This document shows, in pieces, positions 16,027 to 24,252 of a stretch of DNA of 26,938 nt. A program made the translations under genes and the position numbers. Under the pieces are notes generated by a model. The model was not told the origin of the DNA and made no database searches. It saw only the letters and a program-made list of their open reading frames with translations. Position 1 is the first letter of the stretch; the number at the start of each line of letters is the position of its first letter. The stretch is from contig JBFYSV010000051.1 of NCBI GenBank assembly GCA_041301185.1, positions 1 through 26,938 on the forward strand, written 5' to 3'. The DNA is from JAQBDA01 sp041301185. GTDB lineage: Bacteria; Chloroflexota; Anaerolineae; Anaerolineales; UBA4823.

Positions 16027-16052
16027 GTCGCCAGTTAACCTGGCGGCTTTTT
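16027..16052 (+). terminator. Rho-independent terminator of tRNA-Glu
   Basis: GTCGCCAG (16027-16034) pairs with CTGGCGGC (16040-16047) across TTAAC, 8 pairs including one G-T, followed by five T residues. It begins 5 bases after the CCA end. Confidence 0.85.
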
Positions 16053-16061
16053 ATTATGCTT

Positions 16062-16067
16062 TATAAT
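16062..16067 (+). promoter_or_regulatory. Candidate -10 box for the LysM protein gene
   Basis: A perfect TATAAT just after the tRNA terminator, 74 bases before the GTG start of the LysM gene. No good -35 box is seen at 16-18 bases, since that position lies in the terminator stem. Confidence 0.35.
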
Positions 16068-16140
16068 GTAACCCTGGCAGTAGGTTATAGACCCAGGATG
16101 GAACCGTTGTTTGTTCGCGATTTTGGAAAGGAGTTGACCC

Positions 16141-16725
16141 GTGAGATCCCACTTTGTGAAGACTGGATTCGCCTTATTGCTTGCGCTGGCGCTGGTATCG
16201 ACATCATTCCCTGCCAATGCGCTAGCCGCGACAAAATGCGTCGCTTATTACACAGTTCAGGAAGGCGATACCACCCCGAAAATCTCTAAGACGTTTGGGC
16301 TGAAATGGCGTGAAATTGCTAACGCCAATGATTTGGAGCTTGCCTGGAAGCCTGTCCCTGGCACTTATTTGTGCATTCCAGCCGAAAGTAGCACAACAGG
16401 TGGAACATCAGGCTCTGGTATCAGCGCAACGACCTCTGTTCCCAGCGATAGCAAAGCAAGTTTCTCTGCCCAGGCTGCAGGAAACAAGATCACCATCACT
16501 GGCGCGGGTTTTAAGAATAAGCAGGTGTTCAATGTAAAAGTCCGTGATGCTGATCAAAATGCCGGCGGTTGGGTGAAGGTGGGATTGTTTAAGATACCCA
16601 AAAACTCCACCAAAACTCAATCTTACCCGCTTCCCGATGCGCTGCGCGATGATCTCTACCTGGATATTTGTTTGAAGAATGCCTCAACTGATGAACTGAT
16701 CTGCCGAACAGTTCTCCATCCATAA
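16141..16725 (+). CDS. Secreted LysM-domain protein
   Basis: A 194-residue exported protein. Residues 1-30 form a signal peptide (RSHFVKTG, hydrophobic ALLLALALV, then NALAA). The mature protein starts with one LysM domain (about 36-78): YYTVQEGDTTPKISKTFGL, IANANDL and GTYLCIPAE, which binds glycan such as peptidoglycan. A Ser/Thr/Gly linker (80-100) follows, then a beta-sandwich domain of about 90 residues with FKNKQVFNVKVRDAD and DLYLDICLKN. Four cysteines in the mature part may form disulphides. No catalytic domain is seen, so it is probably a wall-binding accessory protein. GTG 16141 has AAAGGAG 7 bases upstream. Confidence 0.85.
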   Translation: MRSHFVKTGFALLLALALVSTSFPANALAATKCVAYYTVQEGDTTPKISKTFGLKWREIANANDLELAWKPVPGTYLCIPAESSTTGGTSGSGISATTSVPSDSKASFSAQAAGNKITITGAGFKNKQVFNVKVRDADQNAGGWVKVGLFKIPKNSTKTQSYPLPDALRDDLYLDICLKNASTDELICRTVLHP

Positions 16726-16730
16726 TTCGG

Positions 16731-16986
16731 TTAGTTTCCCGGCTTCACCACCAGGGTGTAAGCGCCAATTGGATCTGAATCCTCATTTGCATCCACCCGG
16801 GTTATGATCAACCCCGATCTGGTTGTATGTCCCCAGCTCACCCGCTGGGATTGTCAGGTTTAACAATCCTTCCTTGTTATTCTGCCTGAGTTCTTGCGCC
16901 GGGAGCGCCTGTACCAGTTTCGGAGAGGATATTCCACCACCGCCAGACCTGGAAACTGGATAATAAAGTGCTTTGCCTGCCTGATC
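16731..16986 (-). pseudogene. Frameshifted remnant of a beta-rich (Ig-like) protein C-terminus
   Basis: Immediately after the synthetase stop the same frame stays open for 58 codons (16986-16813), ending in NLTIPAGELGTYNQIG. Removing one G from the GGGG run at 16815-16812 joins it to a second frame (16811-16731) reading LIITRVDANEDSDPIG, then AYTLVVKPGN and TAA. Joined, the two make a coherent 84-residue beta-rich tail like those of secreted Ig-like domains. There is no start codon or ribosome site, so the N-terminal part is missing. Its stop is 5 bases from the convergent LysM gene stop. It could be a decayed relative of the LysM gene's C-terminal domain, or a gene cut off when the synthetase gene was joined here. 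A sequencing error explains the frameshift but not the missing start. Confidence 0.5.
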
Positions 16987-19080
16987 TCACTGGATAATCA
17001 TCCTAGCGTCCAGCGCCCGGCAGCCCTCCTGATCGTGGAAAACCCGCAGCGGGTTGATATCCACTTCTTCAATCTCTGGGAAATCCACCAGCAGCTGAGA
17101 CAGGCGCAGCAGCGCCTCGATGAGAGCATTTGTATCCGAGGGTTTGTGGCCGCGTGCCCCTCTCAGGATCTGCGCCCCGCGCAGCTCTCCGATCATCTCC
17201 TGTGCCTCGCGGCGGGTGATAGGCGCCACGCGCAGCGCAACCTCATCGAAGATCTCGACGAAGATGCCGCCCAGCCCCACCATCAGCACCGGTCCAAATT
17301 GAGGGTCTTGCCTGCCGCCAAGGATTAGCTCCCTACCACCGGTCACCATGGGCTGCACCAAAACGCCATCGACTTTGACCTCCGGGTAAGCCTGGTGAAT
17401 GCGCCCCATCATATCCTCGAAAGCCGCTGCCAGCGCCGGGCTGTTGCGCAGGTTGAGCTGCACCCCGCCGACATCGGATTTGTGCGAGATCTGCTCGGCG
17501 ATGATCTTGATTGCCACAGGGTAGCCGATTGCCTCGGCGGCAGCCTGGGCTTCTTCCACCGTTATAGCTGTCTTGCTCTGCACTGTGGGAATGCCGTAAT
17601 ACTCCAGCACCTGCAACGCTTCAGAGAGCAGCAGGTCGCGCCCTTCGAGGCGTGCCTTCTGGATCAGGTTTTGCACGCCGGTAGAGTTAGCCTCAAAAAC
17701 GGGAGGTTGCTCCTGGGTATGGACTTTATTAGCCTGGGTGTAGTTGTAGTGGCTCATTTGCAGGGCGCGGATCGTCTCCACCACTTGGGTGAAGATCGGG
17801 AAGCTGTAGTTCTGTTTCAGGTAGTTCACTTCCTGGGCGGCGGTCGAGATGTAATACGCCACAGGTTTATTGTATTTTGCCACCATCTGCTTGATATGCT
17901 CCAGCAGCGCCCGGCTGGTCAGGTTTTCCGCGTCGGAGAGGGCGGTGTGCAAGAATACCACCCCGTCCACGTCTTCCAGTTGCAGGGTGCGCTCAATGAT
18001 ATCGGCGTACACGTTCAGGTCGAACAGGTCTCCCAAATCCAGCGGGTTGGTCAGGCGGATCACCGATGCGCGGAAGTGATTCTCGATCTCGCGCAGGAAG
18101 GTCTCCGGGAAGTGGGCCAGCTCGAAGCCGGCCAGCTCGCAGGCATCGGCGGCGATGACCGCATGCCCGCCGGAGCGTGAGATGACTCCCAGGCGCTTGC
18201 CGCGCATGGGGGGCAGCCCCAGGATTTTAAGATTATTGCCCAGCGAGGTCGCATCCCGCACCCGCACGATGCCCGCTTGCTGGAGAGCTGCCTCTACCAC
18301 CTTGTCGTCGCTGGCTAAAGACGCTGTGTGGCTCAGGGCAATGTTCTGCCCCAGCTTGCCGATATTGGATTTGAAGACCAGGATCGGTTTGGTAGATTTG
18401 CGCGCCACCTCCATCAGCCGCCGCCCGTTCTGGATGCTCTCCAGGTAGACAAAGATCAGCCGTGTGCCTTCGTCCTCGATCAAGTAATCCAGCATATCCT
18501 CGGAATCAATGTTGAGCATATTACCAACGGAAACGAATTTATTTAACCCCAGCCCTTCGTTTGCCATCAGGTTGAGCACGCTCATCCCCACCCCGCCGCT
18601 CTGCGAGATCATCGACACCTCGCCGCGCTTGACAAACTTTGTCAGCCGGGGGAATGGCACGCAAAAGCCGTTCTCCATGTTGATCGCCCCGATGCAATTC
18701 GGACCGACGAAGCGGATGCCGTACTTGTTTGCTACCTGTACGATCTCATCTTCCAGCTTCTTACCGTCCTCGGTGAACTCCCGAAACCCAGCTGTCTCGA
18801 TGATCGCCCAGCGGATTCCCTTACGACCGCACTCTTCCAGCACGCCCGGGACGGTTGTAGCGGGGGTCAGGATTACCGCCAGGTCGATGTGGTCGGGGAT
18901 ATCGCCAACAGAATGGTAGATGCGCCGGGTCTCGATTGTCCCGCCACGCGGACCGACAGCATAGACGATGCCATCGAAGCCATAATTTACCAGGTTGGCA
19001 ACGATGTTCCGTCCCAGGTTATCTGGCTTGGGTGAGACACCGATCACAGCTACACTGCTTGGGTAGAAGATTTCACGCAT
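16987..19080 (-). CDS. ADP-forming acyl-CoA (acetyl-CoA) synthetase, fused alpha-beta
   Basis: A 697-residue enzyme interconverting acyl-CoA + ADP + Pi with acid + CoA + ATP, giving substrate-level ATP. The CoA-binding domain begins IFYPSSVAVIGVS, followed by VGPNCIGAINM. The ligase domain holds the alpha-type phosphohistidine in ALSHTASLASDD (His251). After a second CoA-ligase-like domain and a linker rich in Q, T and N (about 445-475) comes the ATP-grasp beta part with AIKIIAEQISHKSDVGGVQL (His533, the second phosphohistidine), LVGLGGIFVEIF and the closing DINPLRV. Both phosphorelay histidines are thus present in one chain. ATG 19080 is chosen because GGAGG ends 6 bases upstream; an in-frame ATG at 19119 has no such site. 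Acetate is the default substrate guess; other short acids are possible. Confidence 0.9.
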   Translation of the reverse strand: MREIFYPSSVAVIGVSPKPDNLGRNIVANLVNYGFDGIVYAVGPRGGTIETRRIYHSVGDIPDHIDLAVILTPATTVPGVLEECGRKGIRWAIIETAGFREFTEDGKKLEDEIVQVANKYGIRFVGPNCIGAINMENGFCVPFPRLTKFVKRGEVSMISQSGGVGMSVLNLMANEGLGLNKFVSVGNMLNIDSEDMLDYLIEDEGTRLIFVYLESIQNGRRLMEVARKSTKPILVFKSNIGKLGQNIALSHTASLASDDKVVEAALQQAGIVRVRDATSLGNNLKILGLPPMRGKRLGVISRSGGHAVIAADACELAGFELAHFPETFLREIENHFRASVIRLTNPLDLGDLFDLNVYADIIERTLQLEDVDGVVFLHTALSDAENLTSRALLEHIKQMVAKYNKPVAYYISTAAQEVNYLKQNYSFPIFTQVVETIRALQMSHYNYTQANKVHTQEQPPVFEANSTGVQNLIQKARLEGRDLLLSEALQVLEYYGIPTVQSKTAITVEEAQAAAEAIGYPVAIKIIAEQISHKSDVGGVQLNLRNSPALAAAFEDMMGRIHQAYPEVKVDGVLVQPMVTGGRELILGGRQDPQFGPVLMVGLGGIFVEIFDEVALRVAPITRREAQEMIGELRGAQILRGARGHKPSDTNALIEALLRLSQLLVDFPEIEEVDINPLRVFHDQEGCRALDARMIIQ

Positions 19081-19119
19081 GGCAGACCTCCAATACTCCC
19101 CAGATATTAGGGCTGTCAA

Positions 19120-19929
19120 TCAACGAGCCATCATCTCGTAGAGCAACACCCCCGCGGCAACTGCCAGGTTTAAAGAAGATACTCGCCCGCGCATGGGCAG
19201 GCGTATTACACCCTGGCAGCGGGCAATATGCGCATCTGACAGCCCCTCCCGCTCGCTGCCCAGCAATAGTATTAACGGCCGCGGGTAGCGACTAATTTGC
19301 CGGTAATCCGTGCTGCCATGCGCCGAGGTGCCGTACAGGTGAAAACCGTTTTGCTCGCTCCAACCTGCAAACTCGGCAAAGGAGGTTTGTATCACCGGGT
19401 ACCAAAAAATCGCCCCCATGCTAGCCCGTACAGAGCTGGGATGGTAAGGATCGGCGCAGCCATCCAATAGCAGCAGACCGCTGGCGCTGACGGCATCAAT
19501 GGTGCGCAGGATCGCGCCAATATTTCCCGGGTCTTGGGCGGCGACCAGTGCCACCCCCCAGGGGAAATTGGCTGCCGAAAGCTGTGCCAGGCTGGGCTGC
19601 TGCGGGCGGACAATCGCCAGGATGCCCTGCGGGTTTTCCTTATCAGCGATATTCTCGAACACCGACCGGCTCGTAGCCAGGCAGGGCACTCCCAACTGGG
19701 ATTGTTGTTCGATCAGCCCGGTAGCGTATTCGCTGGTGAGCAGGTCGGGGGAATAGAAGATGGTGATGATTACCAGGCGTGCCTCTGGGGTTGCTGCAGC
19801 CTCTACCGCCTGCCCAACATGGTGGATACCTTCCACCAGCGCCAGGCCGGTCTCCTGGCGGTATTTGCGCTGGCGTAGCAGGCGAGCCAGCTTGATTTTG
19901 GGGTTACTATGACTGGAGATCAGGTTCAT
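19120..19929 (-). CDS. TrmH/SpoU-family RNA 2'-O-methyltransferase
   Basis: A 269-residue SAM-dependent RNA methyltransferase with the trefoil-knot SPOUT fold. The N-terminal substrate-binding domain (1-105) contains SNPKIKLARLLRQRKYRQE and ALVEGIHHV. The three SpoU motifs follow: AAQDPGNIGAILRTIDA (motif 1), LLLLGSEREGLSD (motif 2) and IRLPMRGRVSSLNLAVAAGV (motif 3). Target probably rRNA or tRNA ribose; the exact nucleotide is not determinable. Its ATG overlaps the kinase stop in an ATGA junction, so it is translationally coupled to the kinase. The synthetase starts 39 bases after its stop. Confidence 0.9.
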   Translation of the reverse strand: MNLISSHSNPKIKLARLLRQRKYRQETGLALVEGIHHVGQAVEAAATPEARLVIITIFYSPDLLTSEYATGLIEQQSQLGVPCLATSRSVFENIADKENPQGILAIVRPQQPSLAQLSAANFPWGVALVAAQDPGNIGAILRTIDAVSASGLLLLDGCADPYHPSSVRASMGAIFWYPVIQTSFAEFAGWSEQNGFHLYGTSAHGSTDYRQISRYPRPLILLLGSEREGLSDAHIARCQGVIRLPMRGRVSSLNLAVAAGVLLYEMMAR

Positions 19930-21602
19930 TGCGCCCGGCGCGGCACCCAGGCCAGCACCGTGGTTCCTTCTTCGGGTGCTGAGGTAATTTCCACATCGCC
20001 TCCCACCTTACGAGCGCGCACATGCATATTCGAGAGACCGTGTCCCAGGGTAATGCTCATCTTGCGCAGGTCGAAACCACGCCCGTTGTCAGCTACCTCC
20101 AACAAGACGCGTTCTTTCGTTGACCACAGATGAACTTGTGTGCGACGCGCCTGGGAGTGCTTGGCGACGTTCGCCAGCGCCTCCTGGCAGATATGGAACA
20201 GGGCTGTGGCATGCGAGCTGGGAAGGCTGGCTATTTCGTCCTCTGGGGCGACCAGACTGGCATCTGCCAGTGTGTTGGCTCGGTATTCGTCTACCAATCT
20301 CTGCAGGCCATCACTCAAGCTATCGCCCACAAACTGACGTGGGCGCAGATCCAGGATGTAGGCGCGAATATCGCGAATTGTCTTATTAAGACCCTCAATC
20401 GCCTGCTCGATTTTCTGCTGGGATTGTTTGGGATCTTCTTCCAGCGCAACCCGGGCGTACTCCAGACCCAGACCCACGGCGTAGATGGATTGGATGATGC
20501 CATCGTGCAAATCCATCCCAATCCGCTCACGCTCCTCCATGACTGCCAGGCGGCGCGCCTGGCGGTGGAGGCGGGCGTTCTCGATGGTGATGCCTGCCCA
20601 CACACCGATCGCGGTCAGCATGGCAATCTCCCGCTCGTCAATCTCGCGTTTCATGCGTGAGGCGACGCTCATCACGCCGATCACAGCGCCGTGCGCAACC
20701 AAAGGAATACAAGCCATGCTGCGAAAACCGGCTTCCACCACTGCCGGGCGCAGGAAACGCATGTCTTTTCCCAGGTCGGTGCTCACCAGGGGCGCTCCGC
20801 TCTCGGCAACAATCCCAATAAAGCCCTCTCCAATCTTGAAACAGTCTCGAGTCAGGAAGGACTCGTTCAACTCGCCGCGGCTCAAAGCCAGGCGCAGCTG
20901 CCGGTCGCCATCTTCTCGCAAGAAGATCTCGCCAGCCTGTACAGACAGGTAATCCATTACCCGGGTCAGAGTAAGATCCAGGATTTCATCGACATCCAGG
21001 GAAGATGCCAGCGAGGTGGCGATATCGTTGATGAGAGATTGATCTTTGTTACTCTGGCTGAGAGCTTTGTCGCGGGTCAATAAATTTTCATACATGCGGG
21101 CGTTATGCAGCGCAACCGCTGCATAGGCTGCCAGGGTCTCGATCACCCGCTCGTCCGACTCGGTGAACTCCGGATACCCGATCTTATCGGTCAGGTATAT
21201 CTGCCCAAGCAACTGGTCACCCAGCAAGATGGGCACGCCCAGAAAAGACTCCATGATCGGGTGCCCGGGCGGGAAGCCCTCACTGGTCGGGTCGAGACCC
21301 AGGTCGGCAATCCGCAGGGTGCGGCGCTCCTTTTGGATAGCGCCGATCGCGCCCCGCCCCACGGGAGGAGAGCCAGTTTTGCGGACCTCTTCGTTTGTCA
21401 TCCCTACCGGGATAAATTTGATCAGGTTGCCTGTTTCGTCCACCACACCCAAAGCTGCATAGCGGGCATCCGCCTGCTCGCGCGCCAGGTTCACGATCCT
21501 TTCCAGCAGGGTATCCAGGTTTAGCTCGCGGACAAGCTCGAGACTTGCCCGGTGCAGGGCTACCAGCCGATCTTCAAGTTGTTCACGTGTCAGGATTACC
21601 AT
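19926..21602 (-). CDS. Soluble two-GAF sensor histidine kinase (DevS/NarL-type output)
   Basis: A 558-residue kinase with no membrane segment. GAF1 spans about 30-170 and GAF2 about 200-345. The HisKA_3 dimerisation helix has MEERERIGMDLHDGIIQSIY (phospho-acceptor His366). A HATPase_c domain follows, with FHICQEALANVAKHSQA (N box), VADNGRGFD (G1) and GHGLSNMHVRARKVGG (G2). The architecture matches the mycobacterial DevS/DosT redox and gas sensors. The GAF1 segment GHPIMESFLGVPI resembles theirs around the heme-binding histidine, so His114 might be a heme ligand (inference). A NarL/FixJ-type response regulator is expected as partner but none is in this window. GAGG lies 8 bases before the ATG. 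Confidence 0.92.
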   Translation of the reverse strand: MVILTREQLEDRLVALHRASLELVRELNLDTLLERIVNLAREQADARYAALGVVDETGNLIKFIPVGMTNEEVRKTGSPPVGRGAIGAIQKERRTLRIADLGLDPTSEGFPPGHPIMESFLGVPILLGDQLLGQIYLTDKIGYPEFTESDERVIETLAAYAAVALHNARMYENLLTRDKALSQSNKDQSLINDIATSLASSLDVDEILDLTLTRVMDYLSVQAGEIFLREDGDRQLRLALSRGELNESFLTRDCFKIGEGFIGIVAESGAPLVSTDLGKDMRFLRPAVVEAGFRSMACIPLVAHGAVIGVMSVASRMKREIDEREIAMLTAIGVWAGITIENARLHRQARRLAVMEERERIGMDLHDGIIQSIYAVGLGLEYARVALEEDPKQSQQKIEQAIEGLNKTIRDIRAYILDLRPRQFVGDSLSDGLQRLVDEYRANTLADASLVAPEDEIASLPSSHATALFHICQEALANVAKHSQARRTQVHLWSTKERVLLEVADNGRGFDLRKMSITLGHGLSNMHVRARKVGGDVEITSAPEEGTTVLAWVPRRAQ

Positions 21603-21626
21603 GGGGAAAACCTCATCGCAGGTCTA

Positions 21627-21656
21627 ATTGTACCCCACTTGTCCGAGTTCTGTAAG
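21627..21656 (-). promoter_or_regulatory. Candidate promoter of the kinase unit
   Basis: On the minus strand CTTACA (21656-21651, four of six), an 18-base spacer and TACAAT (21632-21627, five of six). It lies 24 bases before the kinase ATG, in the 153-base divergent gap shared with the HMG-CoA reductase gene. For the reductase direction I see only a TATAAA at 21685-21690 without a convincing -35. Confidence 0.4.
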
Positions 21657-21755
21657 TTGATAGTTTTTGCGAGTCGAGCCTGGGTATAAAGCTATCTGTA
21701 CCCTGCGGAGCCTGTTCAGGCGCCGCTTTTTGCTGAAATTATTGAGAAAACCGCC

Positions 21756-23051
21756 ATGGATCGTAAAACTTCGCGCTTGTCTGGATTTTATAAGCTGGCT
21801 GTGGGAGACCGTCTGGATGCCCTGAGCGACTGGCTCCTGCCCGAGGAGCTGGACGCTCTCAGCGGAAAAGCAGGTCTGGGGCTGGAGCAAGCCGATCACA
21901 TGATCGAAAATGTGGTCGGAGTGCATGCTCTGCCGCTGGGTGTGGCGCTCAATTTTATTGTCAACGGGCGGGATGTGCTGGTACCGATGGCAATCGAGGA
22001 GCCGTCCGTGGTGGCGGGGGCGTCTTTCATGGCGCGGTTGGTGCGGGCAGGTGGGGGGTTTATTGCCCAGACCACACCACCCGAAATGATCGGGCAGATG
22101 CAGGTCTTAGATGTGCCCGACCTGCCCGCTGCCCGCCAGGCGTTGTTGGAGCAGAAAGACGAGCTGCTTTCGGCTGCAGCAGAGATCGATCCGGTTTTGC
22201 AGAACCTGGGGGGCGGGCCGCGCGACTTGCAGGTGCGGTTGATCGAAGATTCGCCGCTCGGCCCGTTCCTGGTCCTCCACCTGATTTACGATGTGCGGGA
22301 TGCAATGGGCGCCAATGCTGTCAACACCGCCGTAGAGCGGCTGGCTCCGCTGGTTGAATCGATCACCGGAGGGCGGGTACACCTGCGGATCCTCTCCAAC
22401 CTGGCAGACCGCCGCCTGGCGCGGGCAAGCTGTACGGTTCCGCTGGCGGAGCTTGGTTTTGGCGAGTACAGCCCGGTAGAAGTACGAGATGGCATCCTGG
22501 CAGCCTGGGCGTTTGCGGTGGCTGATCCTTACCGGGCTGCCACCCACAACAAGGGCATTATGAACGGGGTGGATGCGGTGGTGATCGCCACCGGCAATGA
22601 CTGGCGGGCGATCGAGGCTGGCGCCCATGCCTATGCCGCCCGCGCCGGGCGCTATACTTCCCTCAGCACCTGGGGAGCGGATTCTGCAGGCAACCTGGTA
22701 GGCAGCCTGGAGATGCCCATGGCAGTGGGGATTGTCGGCGGGGCAACCCGGGTGCACCCCAGCGCTCGCGCTGCCCTGAAGCTGATGGGTGTCAGCAGCG
22801 CAGCGCAATTAGCCGAGATCATCGTTTCGGTCGGTCTGGCGCAAAACCTGGCAGCCTTGCGCGCCCTGGCAACCGAAGGCATCCAGCGCGGCCACATGAG
22901 CTTGCATGCCCGCCAGGTGGCGATCGCTGCCGGCGCCAGAGGCGAGCAGATTGAGCGGCTGGCGGGTCAACTGGTGCGGGAAAAGACCGTGCGCATCGAC
23001 CGGGCTGAGGAGATCCTCGGGCTCTGGCGGGATGTGATCTCGCCAGAATGA
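21756..23051 (+). CDS. mvaA: Hydroxymethylglutaryl-CoA reductase, class II
   Basis: A 431-residue soluble enzyme reducing HMG-CoA to mevalonate with two NAD(P)H. It begins SRLSGFYKL, typical of class II. Catalytic residues align almost one-for-one with the Pseudomonas mevalonii enzyme: Glu82 in EEPSVVAGAS, Lys266 in ATHNKGIMNG, Asp282 in GNDWRA and His380 in QRGHMSLHAR. ENVVGVHALPLGVA (51-64) binds substrate, and DAMGAN (182-187) is the nucleotide-binding motif. There are no membrane segments. It lies directly upstream of HMG-CoA synthase, so it is placed in biosynthesis rather than mevalonate catabolism, although class II enzymes can run either way. The Shine-Dalgarno is weak (GAGAAAA). Confidence 0.94.
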   Translation: MDRKTSRLSGFYKLAVGDRLDALSDWLLPEELDALSGKAGLGLEQADHMIENVVGVHALPLGVALNFIVNGRDVLVPMAIEEPSVVAGASFMARLVRAGGGFIAQTTPPEMIGQMQVLDVPDLPAARQALLEQKDELLSAAAEIDPVLQNLGGGPRDLQVRLIEDSPLGPFLVLHLIYDVRDAMGANAVNTAVERLAPLVESITGGRVHLRILSNLADRRLARASCTVPLAELGFGEYSPVEVRDGILAAWAFAVADPYRAATHNKGIMNGVDAVVIATGNDWRAIEAGAHAYAARAGRYTSLSTWGADSAGNLVGSLEMPMAVGIVGGATRVHPSARAALKLMGVSSAAQLAEIIVSVGLAQNLAALRALATEGIQRGHMSLHARQVAIAAGARGEQIERLAGQLVREKTVRIDRAEEILGLWRDVISPE

Positions 23052-23083
23052 GACAATATATTTACAATATCTTGACAATATAT
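23052..23083. repeat. Direct repeat overlapping the HMG-CoA synthase promoter
   Basis: GACAATATAT occurs at 23052-23061 and again at 23074-23083, 22 bases apart (about two helical turns). The second copy contains the -35 box. The stretch is far more AT-rich than its surroundings. It could be a pair of regulator half-sites or an UP-element-like region. Confidence 0.55.
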
Positions 23084-23100
23084 AACCGTCGGGATATAAT
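23072..23100 (+). promoter_or_regulatory. Perfect-consensus sigma-70-type promoter of the HMG-CoA synthase unit
   Basis: TTGACA (23072-23077), a spacer of exactly 17 bases, and TATAAT (23095-23100): both hexamers and the spacing are ideal. The predicted start is near 23107. It shows that synthase, thiolase-like and DUF35 genes can be transcribed separately from the reductase gene that ends at 23051. Confidence 0.88.
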
Positions 23101-23118
23101 CCTTCCTACGTACATTGG

Positions 23119-23135
23119 TTCCCCGTTAGGGGGAA
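23119..23135 (+). promoter_or_regulatory. Small hairpin in the HMG-CoA synthase 5' leader
   Basis: TTCCCC (23119-23124) and GGGGAA (23130-23135) pair across GTTAG, 12 bases after the predicted transcription start and 15 bases before the ATG at 23151. It may influence mRNA stability or ribosome access. It has no T-run, so it is not a terminator. Confidence 0.4.
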
Positions 23136-23150
23136 TCAGGCAGGCATGAT

Positions 23151-24227
23151 ATGACCGAAATGAAACCAGAAAGCATCTTGTTGAAACCTTCTCGCCCGGT
23201 TGGCATTGCCGGTTACGGCGCGTATGTGCCCCGCTATCGCTTGCCGGCGCGCGAAGTAGCCCGCATCTGGACGGATGGTCAGGGTGGTTTGCCGATTAAA
23301 GAGAAAGCCGTCCCCGGCCTGGATGAAGATGTCGTTACGATGTCGATTGAAGCCGCTCGCAATGCCGTCAAGCGGGCGGGCATTGCCCCCAACCAGATCC
23401 GAGCTGTATGGGTGGGCTCCGAATCGCATCCCTATGCAGTGAAACCAACCTCTACGATTGTCGCCGAAGCGATCGGCGCGGTGCCGAACGTCCAGGCTGC
23501 CGACTGGCAATTCGCCTGCAAGGCTGGCACCGAGGCGATGGTGGCTGCGATCGGATTGGTCGGTTCGGGCATGGCAAACTACGCCCTGGCGATTGGCATG
23601 GATACCGCCCAGGGGCGCCCTGGGGATGCCCTGGAGTACACTGCCGGGGCGGGTGGGGCAGCATTTGTGCTGGGTCCGGCAGACGATTCCCTGGCTGTGA
23701 TAGAGAGTGCCTACTCTTACGTCACCGATACCCCGGATTTCTGGCGCCGGGCTTACCAGAAATACCCTGAGCACGGGCAGCGCTTCACCGGTGAGCCGGC
23801 GTATTTCAAGCACATCACCGAAGCCGGCAGCGTATTGATGGAGGCAACTAACACCAAACCCTCCGACTATCGTTACGCTGTTTTTCACCAGCCCAACACC
23901 AAGTTCCCCGAGCGGGTGGCAGCCCAGCTGGGTTTCAGCAAAGAGCAGATCGCCCCTGGTTTGCTGGTGCCGGTGATCGGCAATACCTATGCCGGCGCGG
24001 CTATCATCGGTCTGACTGCCATCCTGGATATTGCCCAGCCGGGGGATCGCATCTTGATGGTCTCCTTCGGGTCTGGGGCCGGTTCGGATGCGTTTGCCAT
24101 CCAGGTCACTGAGGCGATCAACCAACGCCGTGACAAGGCTTTGCACACGCAGGACTATATCCAGCGCCGCACCGAGATCGATTATGCCACCTATACCCGT
24201 TACCGCGGCAAGCTGGTAATGAAGTAA
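23151..24227 (+). CDS. Hydroxymethylglutaryl-CoA synthase, archaeal type
   Basis: A 358-residue thiolase-fold enzyme condensing acetyl-CoA with acetoacetyl-CoA to HMG-CoA. The catalytic triad is intact: Glu91 in VWVGSESHPYAVKP, Cys123 in DWQFACKAGTEA and His246 in FHQPNTKFP. The short length and the opening IAGYGAYVPRYRLP are those of the archaeal form, not the longer eukaryotic or Gram-positive one. In archaea this enzyme forms a complex with thiolase and a DUF35 protein, and both are encoded directly downstream in the same order. ATG 23151 follows a weak CAGGCAGG; ATG 23160 is an alternative. Transcription from the consensus promoter at 23072-23100 gives a leader of about 44 bases. Confidence 0.94.
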   Translation: MTEMKPESILLKPSRPVGIAGYGAYVPRYRLPAREVARIWTDGQGGLPIKEKAVPGLDEDVVTMSIEAARNAVKRAGIAPNQIRAVWVGSESHPYAVKPTSTIVAEAIGAVPNVQAADWQFACKAGTEAMVAAIGLVGSGMANYALAIGMDTAQGRPGDALEYTAGAGGAAFVLGPADDSLAVIESAYSYVTDTPDFWRRAYQKYPEHGQRFTGEPAYFKHITEAGSVLMEATNTKPSDYRYAVFHQPNTKFPERVAAQLGFSKEQIAPGLLVPVIGNTYAGAAIIGLTAILDIAQPGDRILMVSFGSGAGSDAFAIQVTEAINQRRDKALHTQDYIQRRTEIDYATYTRYRGKLVMK

Positions 24228-24252
24228 GTTATTTTGGGAGTTGTCGTTAGAT

